From Pseudomonas rhizoryzae (GTDB taxonomy: Bacteria > Pseudomonadota > Gammaproteobacteria > Pseudomonadales > Pseudomonadaceae), in NCBI RefSeq assembly GCF_005250615.1, contig NZ_SULM01000004.1:310001-374000 (forward strand): DNA of 64,000 nucleotides, given 5' to 3'. Shown here piece by piece: positions 7,821 to 15,744 of this stretch. Within the stretch, counting starts at the first letter, position 1. Every line of letters begins with the position of its first letter. Made by a program: the position numbers and the translations under genes. The notes beneath the pieces are model-generated. The model did no database searches. It was not told where the DNA came from and was given only the letters and a program-made list of their open reading frames with translations.

Positions 7821-9695
7821 TTAACGTCCGATAGAGGGGTAGTTAACAATGGTTTCACTGATGGTGTTGTATTGCACTCGCTCGGCAATGCTCTTCATCT
7901 GGCTTTCAAGTTCACGGCCAATGTCTTGAGCACTTAAGTCAGTGCCGTTGATAACGATAGCACCAGGTTCAATCCTGATGCTGTAGTCATTGTTATTGGT
8001 GTTATTGTTGGTGTAGCTCTGATTCATCAGTTGTTGAACTGCATTGTCATTATTCTGTTGGTAATGCTGAAGCGGACTACTGCCGAACTGAGGAGGCATT
8101 GCAGGAGGCAACATTGCAGGCATCTGAAAGTCGTTTACTGGTTGCAGATACTTGTACGGCAGTTCCTTATATCGCTGAAAATCGGGAGTAAAACGATTGC
8201 CAGGGGTTCCCCACTCCGGTCCCATAATCTGATCATACAAACTGCCTGCACCATCCTTTACCCGCTTCAGAACAGGATGATTCTCCCAAAGCCAGCTAAT
8301 ACCTTTTACACCTGGGTGAAAGTCTAAGTAATCTTTAGCAACGTCGGGAGCGTTCTTCTTGACGTCTTCAATTGCTTGTTCAGATGTCTTAGCGCCTGTC
8401 CGAATAGCATCAGCCCACTTTGCAAAATCAGCTAAGCCGTTGGTGAACGATGTCATTTTTTCGATAATCGGAATTTCAACCAACTGAGTGAACAGCTTCT
8501 GAAGAGGGATCGTGCTCTCAATCAGTTTCTGTTCGGCGTCGTTGCGAGCTTTGAGGGTGTTGGTCAATTCTTCCGAATTTCGGTCCATCTCGCTCCAGAA
8601 TTTAGCGTTCGTGGTGCGCTGGGCATCTGCCCGGAGACTGTTAGATGCTTCCTCCATCGCCTGGGCGTTGCGCTTGGCTGAGAGGGCATAGGCGCCAAGG
8701 AGGTCTTGACTCGTCACCTGACCCTTTTTCTGAGCATCGGCGTAATCCTTCGCCATGTTCTGCCCTTTGTAGTTGGTGCGCTGAGCCCAAGCCTCACGGA
8801 TAAGGTTCTTGATTTCAGGATCACCGTTCTCCACTAGGCTGTTGAGGTCTTCCGCCTGCACCGTGCCACGTCCAAGGATTTGGGTGATTTGGCGTAGGGA
8901 GCCTTTCTGCTGGTCAGAGGTGAGGTGACGAAGGGTGAACCGCTGAAGGAAGCTGTCATAGTTCTTAAGAGCATCCCGTGTGGTGATCCCTTGACCACGC
9001 TGGAGGGTGAGGGCGGTGTTGTAGTCCGCGATCCCACCTTGAGCATCCAGGCCGTATTTGTTGGTGGTTTGCTTGTACCAGTCCAGGGCATTCGTCTTGC
9101 GAGTGGCGTTACCACCTACCGCCTGATCGAGGAGCATCCGGGCGGTGTCTGTCCGAATCACCCGGTCCTGAATACCGTTAACGTAGTCATTGGCCTGCCC
9201 CACAGCGTTGTAGCCAACGTATCCAGCGATACCCGCCACCCCAGCACGGGAAGCCGCTACAAGCCCGCCTACGCCTCCTGTAAAGCCATTAGCGGCTAGG
9301 CCAGCCTCATGCTGCCGGACAAGCGCTCTAGTGGACTGAGACAGGGGACTGCGTTCAGCGATGGCCCTTACCTTGATGGACCCTGCACTGTGTTGAGCCC
9401 TTCGGATGGCAGACTCAAGGGAGGAGGAGAGACGGGAAGCGTCGATGTTAAACTTATCAATCTTGAACTGGGTGAGCTTCGCCACCTGATTCATGCTCTT
9501 TTGAATATCCCTCTGTAGGGTGAGGGAGTTAAAGCTGATCTTTGGCTTGATGACCAGATTGGCCTGATACTTCTTGAAGCCTTCCATAGTCGATTGGATG
9601 TTCTTTAGCATCCTGTCCGCCTGGGCAAAGCTGCGTTGATCAACCTTGATCCCAAGGGATGCAAAGAAGCTCGCCACCGGATTCATAGTACTCAT
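7821..9695 (-). CDS. Phage tail tape-measure protein
   Basis: A 624-residue protein with the tape-measure domain signature around residues 265-345 (QITQILGRGTVQAEDLNSL, then GQVTSQDLLGAYALSAKRN), preceded by a helical N-terminus and a glycine/alanine hydrophobic stretch (about 137-167) like those in tape-measure proteins of long-tailed phages. In such phages this protein fills the tail tube lumen, sets tail length and is ejected with DNA. By the usual rule of about 0.15 nm per residue, 624 residues would specify a tail near 90 nm. ATG at 9695 is preceded by AAGGAA at a rather long spacing. It lies 15 bases after the Dit-like gene. No tube or sheath gene is present in the element. Confidence 0.82.
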   Translation of the reverse strand: MSTMNPVASFFASLGIKVDQRSFAQADRMLKNIQSTMEGFKKYQANLVIKPKISFNSLTLQRDIQKSMNQVAKLTQFKIDKFNIDASRLSSSLESAIRRAQHSAGSIKVRAIAERSPLSQSTRALVRQHEAGLAANGFTGGVGGLVAASRAGVAGIAGYVGYNAVGQANDYVNGIQDRVIRTDTARMLLDQAVGGNATRKTNALDWYKQTTNKYGLDAQGGIADYNTALTLQRGQGITTRDALKNYDSFLQRFTLRHLTSDQQKGSLRQITQILGRGTVQAEDLNSLVENGDPEIKNLIREAWAQRTNYKGQNMAKDYADAQKKGQVTSQDLLGAYALSAKRNAQAMEEASNSLRADAQRTTNAKFWSEMDRNSEELTNTLKARNDAEQKLIESTIPLQKLFTQLVEIPIIEKMTSFTNGLADFAKWADAIRTGAKTSEQAIEDVKKNAPDVAKDYLDFHPGVKGISWLWENHPVLKRVKDGAGSLYDQIMGPEWGTPGNRFTPDFQRYKELPYKYLQPVNDFQMPAMLPPAMPPQFGSSPLQHYQQNNDNAVQQLMNQSYTNNNTNNNDYSIRIEPGAIVINGTDLSAQDIGRELESQMKSIAERVQYNTISETIVNYPSIGR

Positions 9696-9710
9696 AATTG
9701 TTATTGTTCC

Positions 9711-10508
9711 TTATCGAGAATAAAACTGAGTGGTGGATTGAGCTTTCGGCTTGAAAATGCCGTTAAGATCATCGTTCTCATCAAGCTCTTTAGTTACGGG
9801 CTTAGTGCTAACATTACCTTTGTTCTGCTTTGCGGCAGACTTGTTTTTCAATGCACCAACCACCTCTTTAGGAAGGGCGCTTGTACGCAATCGAACGAAT
9901 TTAACCCGTTCGAAAGTGAGATCTGCGATCAGACAATCTCCCGTGTCCGAATCCTCCCGAACGCTATAGTTCGTCAGGACCAAATCCTGAGTAACAGCCT
10001 GAATCATCCCGACTTCGTTAAACTCGTATAGAGCGTTGGTGCGAAGGGCGTTCTTGTACTTGCCGCTGGCTTGATCGAACTTCTCCCCACTCATAAGGGT
10101 CTCTAAAATCTGATCGACAAAGCCCTTATAATCCTGTCGCATAGAGTCCATTGAGACTTCAGCGTTTGAGTCAGGTAGGAACTGGCTAAGAGAGGATGGG
10201 ATAAGAGATAGAAGCCCTGTAGTATTCTCTCGTACTACAACGGCGTTCGGGGCTTCGTGGACGTTATCTGCAAGCTGGTCATCTTCGTTTCGGTACAGCG
10301 TCGTGTTAGCGAAGTCTGCAACAGAGATAACGCCGGTGATACTGATTACCGGATTCTCAGCGGTAAAGTTACTGCTTACCATCCCGCCGGTTGCAATAGG
10401 ATGCTTGCTTATGTTGCCTGTCAGAGATTTGCTATACGCGGTGATCGCATCAAATAGAAGAAACTGTGATTCGTTGTCGATATTGGTACTTACTTTCAAT
10501 CCGAACAT
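9711..10508 (-). CDS. Dit-like tail-tip/baseplate protein
   Basis: A 265-residue protein. Residues about 10-70 follow the pattern of the Dit-like phage tail N-terminal domain: a FDAITAYS strand, a conserved ISKHPIATGG turn, then NPVISITGVIS. In phages, Dit proteins form the ring that joins the tail tube to the tip or baseplate. The C-terminal 60 residues are polar and look disordered. ATG has AAGGAG seven bases upstream. It directly precedes the tape-measure gene, although in phages Dit normally follows it. Family call is from pattern recognition; a structure prediction would settle it. Confidence 0.6.
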   Translation of the reverse strand: MFGLKVSTNIDNESQFLLFDAITAYSKSLTGNISKHPIATGGMVSSNFTAENPVISITGVISVADFANTTLYRNEDDQLADNVHEAPNAVVVRENTTGLLSLIPSSLSQFLPDSNAEVSMDSMRQDYKGFVDQILETLMSGEKFDQASGKYKNALRTNALYEFNEVGMIQAVTQDLVLTNYSVREDSDTGDCLIADLTFERVKFVRLRTSALPKEVVGALKNKSAAKQNKGNVSTKPVTKELDENDDLNGIFKPKAQSTTQFYSR

Positions 10509-10552
10509 TTATTACTCCTTGGATAGATGGGCTTCCTTGCCCTGTATTGTTA

Positions 10553-11014
10553 TTACTTGAGTCGATATTTTTTATTGATCATTTCTTGCAGAACATCTGC
10601 TGCACTTTTAGTAGGGGCAGGAGCTACCGGGGCGGCAACAGGAACAGCAGGAGCACCTTTGAGAGAAGCAGTGAACTCTTTAATGGCGGCATTGGCTTTC
10701 AACTTCTTCATGAGCGTTTTGTGCTTAATAGCAGCAGTCTCAGCTTTCAATTGCTCAATCTGCTTGTTTACCTCATCAAGCCGTGCCTGCACCTCGGCAA
10801 TCTGAGCCTTCTTGAGTTCAATCATCTTCTTAGTCAGCTCAAGCTGTTCTTTCTGATAAGCCATCTGGCGATTGAAATTACGTGCTTCAGTGCGGGCCCG
10901 GTACTTCTGATTTAACTCCCAGTGAGGGGAGGCCATCAGATCCCGCATTCGCTTTTCTGGGCTCATAGCGAAAGCCCTCTCGATACCCCTCATGTGTCGT
11001 TCTGCACTACTCAT
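10553..11014 (-). CDS. Coiled-coil protein upstream of tail genes
   Basis: A 153-residue protein with a strongly heptad-like central coiled coil (about residues 48-105) followed by an Ala/Pro linker (about 120-137) and a short helical tail ending NKKYRLK. Start ATG has AGGAGG seven bases upstream and overlaps the preceding stop (TAATG). Immediately upstream of a tape-measure module phages usually carry tail assembly chaperones; this could serve that role or scaffold helper proteins, but no family match is visible. Confidence 0.65.
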   Translation of the reverse strand: MSSAERHMRGIERAFAMSPEKRMRDLMASPHWELNQKYRARTEARNFNRQMAYQKEQLELTKKMIELKKAQIAEVQARLDEVNKQIEQLKAETAAIKHKTLMKKLKANAAIKEFTASLKGAPAVPVAAPVAPAPTKSAADVLQEMINKKYRLK

Positions 11015-11532
11015 TAGTTAGCCTCCTGTAGTTGCTTTTCCAGAATGGCAATTGCCTCCTTCTCAATCTTCTCCAGACGGGTACGCTCCTTCTTGGCAAT
11101 CTCTTCCGCATCCTTACGACGGGCCTCGTTAACGGCATCCTGAATCAGGCGATATTTTTCAGCCTTGAAATTATCTTCAACCTTGGCAAGATAAAGTTCT
11201 TGCACCTGATTCTTGATCCATTCTCGGTCTTCATTTTGGACGGCAGATGGTTTTACAAACTTAACTGCGAAGCGACCCAGAGAGCTTGAATGAGCCCGTT
11301 CCTGTTCGAGAACGCTATAGCCCTCTGAGGCCAAGTCATTAGCAGCTTTAGCAAACATTGCCAGAGTAGGGGCAGAGACCAGGACCTTCTTGAAACCAAA
11401 GACATCGTTGTTATAGATATCTGTCGCCTCAGCTACGAAAGCTTGGAACTCTTCAGAATCAAACTTGAGAGATTCGGTGTTGACTCGGAAACTGAATTCA
11501 CGCTTGAAACCATCGGTTTTAGTAAAGGACAT
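11014..11532 (-). CDS. Hypothetical protein, first gene of tail operon
   Basis: A 172-residue protein with a mixed N-terminal domain (about 1-100) and a charged helical C-terminus (about 105-170, rich in Glu, Lys, Arg). ATG has GGAG eight bases upstream. It begins the block 11532 to 7821 that contains the coiled-coil, Dit-like and tape-measure genes, so it may be a structural or assembly factor. I do not recognise a family. Confidence 0.6.
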   Translation of the reverse strand: MSFTKTDGFKREFSFRVNTESLKFDSEEFQAFVAEATDIYNNDVFGFKKVLVSAPTLAMFAKAANDLASEGYSVLEQERAHSSSLGRFAVKFVKPSAVQNEDREWIKNQVQELYLAKVEDNFKAEKYRLIQDAVNEARRKDAEEIAKKERTRLEKIEKEAIAILEKQLQEAN

Positions 11533-11660
11533 AATTTTAACTCCATATTAATTTTAGGTTATTAAAGGCATAAGGCAGCCTTCAGGCCATTTAGTCTTTA
11601 GGACTGAATTTTGTTTAAGTTTAATTGGTTAAAACGTAAAAGTGGGATGGGGGTTAAACG

Positions 11661-12602
11661 TTAAAACGGAATGCTTCCTCCGCTCTCATCCAACTTGTTC
11701 AGCATCCATTCCATTCCAGCAGCTTCGGCTAAGGTCTTAGGTGCTGATGATTTATACGTTGTAGCTTTGTATTCAACGAACGCACCGGCCTCAATAACGA
11801 ATCGCTTTGCCTTATGTTTGAATACAGTTTGGCTGTCCACATTGGTGATGGCTACTTGGTTCTTATCGCACCAAAATTCCATCTCCTCGCTCACTGAACC
11901 GTTGGGCTTAAACCGTTTAGTAGGCGCAGTGGCAAATGGGCACGCATTCACTGGCTTCTGTTGCACTACCTCAGCAGGCCATGTTTCCCACTCCTGATAG
12001 CTGCTGGATTCATTCTCAACAGAAAACTCAATGCCCTCATAATCTTCCAGCGGTAGTGATTCATTAACCCAGTCCATCCCAGCGTTCTCAAATTCAACGT
12101 ATACGTCAGGCTGAGCATTGGTATTGCTTTGTTCTGATCGTTTAACCTGCGAGCTTACAGAGGCCTTCTTGACGATGTTAGCTGGCTGCACCAACTCTAG
12201 GTCTTTTGTTATCACATATGAGTTGCTGAAGCGCGCCCCGCCCATATTCTTAGCCTTGATGACCAGCACACCAGATACACTGAGTTTCTTGATAAAGCGT
12301 TTGACAGTGGAGACACTGAAACCAGTGTAGGCGGCGATCTCGTCCTGGTTATCGAACCAGACATTGTTGTTGGTCTTAAAGAACTGATACCGATCTAGCA
12401 TCCAAGACCACAGCATTTTTTCTTCACTAGTGAAAGGATATATAACCTCCTTCACTTCTCCGGTAGCAATCATCTTGCCTTCAGGGTTCTTTACCTTCAC
12501 TTGTTCCCATCCTTTCCAACCAGTAGCAGGTAGGAACTCACGGTAAACAGCAAAGTAGGGGGATAGCTCTTTTTCTGACTTAGCGAATAGTTGAGTAGTC
12601 AT
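11661..12602 (-). CDS. Winged-helix replication initiator or regulator
   Basis: A 313-residue DNA-binding protein. Residues about 55-130 form a winged-helix domain: FTSEEKMLWSWMLDRYQFF, then a helix-turn-helix at about 83-110 (NQDEIAAYTGFSVSTVKRF) and a wing. This architecture occurs in plasmid and phage replication initiators and in phage regulators. The C-terminal half (about 140-300) is variable and rich in Asn, Glu and Pro. It overlaps the small ribbon-helix-helix gene upstream and lies next to AT-rich repeat-bearing DNA at 12785-13150, consistent with a replication module. Initiator versus regulator cannot be decided by eye. Confidence 0.6.
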   Translation of the reverse strand: MTTQLFAKSEKELSPYFAVYREFLPATGWKGWEQVKVKNPEGKMIATGEVKEVIYPFTSEEKMLWSWMLDRYQFFKTNNNVWFDNQDEIAAYTGFSVSTVKRFIKKLSVSGVLVIKAKNMGGARFSNSYVITKDLELVQPANIVKKASVSSQVKRSEQSNTNAQPDVYVEFENAGMDWVNESLPLEDYEGIEFSVENESSSYQEWETWPAEVVQQKPVNACPFATAPTKRFKPNGSVSEEMEFWCDKNQVAITNVDSQTVFKHKAKRFVIEAGAFVEYKATTYKSSAPKTLAEAAGMEWMLNKLDESGGSIPF

Positions 12603-12756
12603 TTTTTAGGCCCTCTTGAGCACGTAGTTGATTTAGGTATTGATTGATGATAATGTTAGCTGTATGGGTAGCACTGTCTTTGTTTAAAAGCTTCATAATC
12701 TCGAACAGGTTTTGAGTCGCTTGCTCACCAAGCCTGATACGCACTGTATTTTCCAT
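12580..12756 (-). CDS. Ribbon-helix-helix type small regulator
   Basis: A 58-residue protein in which NTVRIRLGEQATQNLFEIM followed by a second helix (HTANIIINQYLNQLR) fits an Arc/CopG ribbon-helix-helix fold. The frame stays open to a GTG at 12798, but ATG 12756 is preferred because GAGGA lies eight bases upstream and because the longer start would fall inside an operator-like repeat. The 3' end overlaps the winged-helix gene start, as for CopG-type copy-control genes ahead of rep. Confidence 0.65.
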   Translation of the reverse strand: MENTVRIRLGEQATQNLFEIMKLLNKDSATHTANIIINQYLNQLRAQEGLKNDYSTIR

Positions 12757-12784
12757 TTCTATTTCCTCTTTGGTTAATCCCGTA

Positions 12785-13149
12785 GGTCTGTCAGACACTC
12801 GGGGAATCTATTTCTCTATCGATCTTCGATCTCTGCACCAAACACAAATGTATAAGGACTAAAGCCCCAATACCACAGCAAGCACACAAGCATGCATTAG
12901 CACGGATAGATAATAAGATTAAAAAGAATATCGTTTTCTGCTTTTGCTCTATTAGGCCTTCGTGCGCAGGTCGAAGACCAAGCTAAGAAGGACTACGCTT
13001 CTAAGTGTTTAAGTCATAAATTAATTTCTCCTTTCTGTTATTCTTTATTTTTATATTCTTTATCTCTATATTCATTATTACTACGGGGTCTGTGGGACAC
13101 TCGGCCAGGTGTCTGGGAGAACCACGGGGAGTGTCTGTGGGACACTCGG
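12785..13149. promoter_or_regulatory. Operator-like repeats and AT-rich control region
   Basis: About 390 bases (12757-13151) hold no gene. Three related repeats occur: GTCTGTCAGACACTCGG (12787-12803), GTCTGTGGGACACTCGG (13088-13104) and GTCTGTGGGACACTCGG (13133-13149); a partial GTGTCTGGGAG is at about 13110. Each has dyad symmetry (GTCTGNCAGAC or GTGTC-N5-GACAC). Between them is a T-rich tract (13020-13080). This suits operators for the ribbon-helix-helix proteins, or iterons of an origin next to the winged-helix gene. Confidence 0.6.
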
Positions 13150-13151
13150 GC

Positions 13152-13343
13152 CTACTCAGCTCGGCTTAGAAGCTCATACAGCTCCGCGTTCAGCCTCTCA
13201 TCAATAATCAGGTTCAGTGCCTGACTGAATGAAATCTTCTTTTCTGTGGCCAGACTCAGGACGTAGTCCACATGCCCCTTAGTAAGTGAAGCATTCATCT
13301 GTAGCTGGGATTGTTTATTCTGTTTACGTGCCAGAGTCTTCAT
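13152..13343 (-). CDS. Small ribbon-helix-helix-like protein
   Basis: A 63-residue protein with a basic N-terminus (KTLARKQNKQ), then LQMNASLTKGHVDYVLSLA and a second helix SFSQALNLIIDERLNAEL, consistent with a ribbon-helix-helix DNA-binding fold. ATG has AAGGAT upstream and lies inside the end of the zinc-ribbon gene (20-base overlap), so translation is likely coupled. It ends next to the operator-like repeats, which are candidate binding sites. Confidence 0.6.
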   Translation of the reverse strand: MKTLARKQNKQSQLQMNASLTKGHVDYVLSLATEKKISFSQALNLIIDERLNAELYELLSRAE

Positions 13344-13527
13344 TGTTTTTATCCTTCTGTTTTTGGATGCAGATATCTTTATATTCTTTGGTGCTTAGGT
13401 GTAGCTTTTGTCTAGCTTTGTGCCACAGCTTGTAGCAGTTGGGGTCACCGCAGCACCACGCCTTGGCAGACAAGCTGTAATACTCTGTGTTGCACTGTAA
13501 GCAACGTCTTAGTACCTTCTGAGCCAT
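13324..13527 (-). CDS. Small zinc-ribbon protein
   Basis: A 67-residue protein with CLQC (residues 9-12) and CCGDPNC (about 25-31), four well-spaced cysteines likely to bind one zinc, followed by KLWHKARQ and a basic tail. ATG has AAGAGG nine bases upstream. First gene of the overlapping regulatory module. Probably nucleic-acid-binding; no specific family recognised. Confidence 0.6.
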   Translation of the reverse strand: MAQKVLRRCLQCNTEYYSLSAKAWCCGDPNCYKLWHKARQKLHLSTKEYKDICIQKQKDKNNEDSGT

Positions 13528-14586
13528 TGGTAAAACCTCTTATTTTTCTAAATACTTTATTTTGAACGAACGAATCCTGCCGACTGAGTTGTCCGACAGG
13601 GGTATTAAATAAAAGGACATCCCAGGACGATACACTGAAGGATGTCAAAGCTCTATAAGAAGAGCTGGAGGAGTATTAGTTGCCAATCTCTACATCTGTG
13701 GAGTGTATGATTGGCTGCTGCACGAATTCTCTATCACTCGACGGTGGTGCTTGGTGCTGAAAGAACCCGCAGCAAAAGGTGTAAGCTGCGAGCAAGAGGA
13801 CAACAAACAGAGCAACGTGATGATACGCAGCGGAGAGTATGATTGCTCTCACGAATCACTTACAAGGGGAATGATCAGCCCAGTAAACTTTTCTAACAGG
13901 CACGAAAATACATCCAATGAAGGATGTGCTATTCGTGTTGGTATTCTTTCATTATAAGCGGGAGAGGGTGATTCTGAAAAGATACAGTTCTATTAAATAA
14001 TAACAATACAGTTTGGATTGTCTATTTAAAGATACTGATTAGTTCCCTGCTACCCCTCTTATTATACAACGGAAACAGCTATTTAGCAATTAATAAGTTG
14101 CACACCTAAAATTTATTTTCTTTTAAACTTTTCCTGTCCCTATATGATTATTATAACGTGGATTTGCTGTTTTGTATATGGTAGGTTGCACAGTAAGAAG
14201 TTCGTGATTATATAAGAATCCAGCAGTATCAAGGGTTTCAACCATTTATCCTTACATGGTTATCCGACGAGTGGTAGTTCTGCTGTAGTTTTTTCATCAA
14301 CTCTACCGAAATATTAGCTTCTTATTATCTGACAGGTGGTGTGCATATCTAAGGGAAATATCGTCGCTAGGGTGATAGCGTTAAGTCAAAAGCTTGGCCT
14401 AAGCAGCAGATTCCCTTAAGAGTTGGAAATATCGACGCTATGCCGTCTGCAAGCCCCTGAGTGCAACGCTAAGGGGTAGGAGGTAGCTAAATAGCAGGCA
14501 AAAGAAACCCCGCACTGGGCGGGGCTCAAGAGGCTATGAGAGTTGGAGCACTCATACCTACTATGATTGCGATAACGGTGGAAGGT
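13528..14586. other. 1.06-kb AT-rich region without a convincing gene
   Basis: No frame here has both a ribosome site and a credible protein; the 84-codon frame at 13703-13957 has a poor start and no recognisable content. The DNA is AT-rich between about 13960 and 14340. GGAAATATCGTCGCTA (14354-14369) recurs with one change as GGAAATATCGACGCTA (14425-14440), 71 bases apart, with AAGGGAA and TTCCCTT around the first. It could hold an origin, a packaging-type signal or a small RNA. Confidence 0.5.
14504..14526 (-). terminator. Rho-independent terminator after serine recombinase
   Basis: On the minus strand GCCCCGC-CCAGT-GCGGGG is followed by TTTCTTTT. It lies about 60 bases past the recombinase stop. 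Confidence 0.75.
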
Positions 14587-15156
14587 TCAGACTTTGTTCC
14601 AGTGGCGCTTGATGGTAGCGATGCCAACGCCTAGTTCTTTGGCTGCTTGGCTCTGAGTCAATCCGCGTACCTTGGCCTTCTGTACCTTCTCAGTAGTGTC
14701 CACAGCTTCAGGCCTTCCCAGCTTCTTGCCCTCTGCCTTTGCTCGTTCCAGGCCAGCATGGGTACGCTCGATGAGCAAGTCACGTTCGAACTCGGCTACA
14801 GCACATAGCACCTGCATGGTCATCTTGCCTGCTGCACTTGTGAGGTCTACTCCGCCCAGAGCTAGGCAGTGAACCCGGATCCCTTCCTCTGACAGCTTCT
14901 CTATGGTGCTGCGTACGTCCATAGCGTTACGGCCCAGTCGGTCGAGCTTGGTAACGATCAGCGTGTCTCCGTGCTCCATGCGCTCTAGAAGCTTCTGGAA
15001 GCCTTTACGCTCACTAGCCTGGATAGAGCCGGACACCGTCTCAGTGACAACCCTACGAGCATCTACAGCAAAACCTGCTTGCTTTACTTCGAGTAGCTGA
15101 TTGTCAGTGGTTTGGTCGGCAGTGGAGACGCGGGCATATAGGAACGTACGGCTCAT
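14587..15156 (-). CDS. Serine recombinase, resolvase/invertase type
   Basis: A 189-residue small serine recombinase. The catalytic Ser is in YARVS (residue 11), with active-site arginines in KLDRLGRN (73 and 76); the long E helix ERDLLIERTHAGLERAKAEG follows, and a C-terminal helix-turn-helix (about 165-187, LTQSQAAKELGVGIATIKRH). Full length for Tn3-resolvase/Pin-like enzymes. ATG has GAGGG seven bases upstream. In this element it may resolve multimers after replication or invert a segment; the repeats just upstream are candidate sites. Confidence 0.9.
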   Translation of the reverse strand: MSRTFLYARVSTADQTTDNQLLEVKQAGFAVDARRVVTETVSGSIQASERKGFQKLLERMEHGDTLIVTKLDRLGRNAMDVRSTIEKLSEEGIRVHCLALGGVDLTSAAGKMTMQVLCAVAEFERDLLIERTHAGLERAKAEGKKLGRPEAVDTTEKVQKAKVRGLTQSQAAKELGVGIATIKRHWNKV

Positions 15157-15165
15157 CTCGATCCC

Positions 15166-15262
15166 TCGGTATCAATTAAGGTGGGATCATTTTATCAGCG
15201 TATCAAATAGTCGTTTGGCCTATTTGTTGATACCAGTTGGCCTATCGGATGAGCGGTATCGT
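15166..15262. promoter_or_regulatory. TATCAA repeat cluster upstream of serine recombinase
   Basis: GTATCAA occurs at 15169 and 15200, its inverse TTGATAC at 15227, and TTGGCCTAT is repeated at 15215 and 15237 (22-base period). A longer dyad pairs GTATCAAATAG (15200-15210) with CTATTTGTTGATAC (15220-15233). Clustered half-sites next to a resolvase gene resemble a res or operator region. Confidence 0.5.
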
Positions 15263-15285
15263 TTAACGGTCGATTGATGATGCTG

Positions 15286-15474
15286 CTAGTAGAGGCCGTG
15301 CGCCTTAGCCAACGCCTTCTCCAGGCTCGCAACGCATGCCTGTTCCTTGGCGTAAATCTCAAAGCGGTGGTGTAGATCCGATTTCGCCCTCTCAAGCCGT
15401 GCCTTCCTTGCCGACAGCTCTTTCTCTAACAGACTGGTGCTCACGGTGACGTCGCATGGTTTATAGCCTTTCAT
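15286..15474 (-). CDS. Small coiled-coil protein of element
   Basis: A 62-residue protein, nearly all helical and heptad-like from residue 12 onward (LLEKELSARKARLERAKSDL). ATG has AGGAGAG six bases upstream, the main support that it is real. It lies between integrase and serine recombinase. No family recognised; could be a small accessory or excision-related factor, though it lacks an evident helix-turn-helix. Confidence 0.55.
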   Translation of the reverse strand: MKGYKPCDVTVSTSLLEKELSARKARLERAKSDLHHRFEIYAKEQACVASLEKALAKAHGLY

Positions 15475-15564
15475 ACGTCTCTCCTGATGGCTCAGTTAGG
15501 GTCACGTAATCAGACAGTCGTTTGAAATCTAGTTCGTAGGGAAATTGTAATCACAATGTAAAGC

Positions 15565-15585
15565 TTGATAGATGCAGGCTATCAA
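15565..15585. repeat. Inverted repeat in integrase-downstream region
   Basis: TTGATAG (15565-15571) and CTATCAA (15579-15585) flank seven bases. The unit resembles the TATCAA motifs upstream of the serine recombinase. The 15475-15744 interval otherwise has no gene; a plus-strand TATAAT occurs near 15731. Confidence 0.4.
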
Positions 15586-15744
15586 TAACTATTGGCGCGC
15601 AAATCTTTTGCAGAGAAAGCAACGCCTGTGCTTAGCAAACGGAGGGGGAGGGGAACGATAATCGGGCCACAGACGTGCTACAAGGTGCATGGTTGCTGGG
15701 GAGTGTCGGAGTGGCCCTTGTGTCTTTTTGTTATAATGTAACGT

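Noticed and set aside
12580-12798. GTG start at 12798 for the small ribbon-helix-helix gene.
   Set aside because: It lies inside an operator-like repeat and has no Shine-Dalgarno site; the ATG at 12756 has GAGGA.
12992-13016. A minimal ATG-ACT-TAA reading frame after a good AGGAG on the minus strand.
   Set aside because: A two-codon frame cannot be supported; the AGGAG may be chance in a purine-rich tract.
13703-13957. 84-codon plus-strand frame in the element's non-coding stretch.
   Set aside because: Poor ribosome site, no domain, opposite strand to all neighbouring genes.
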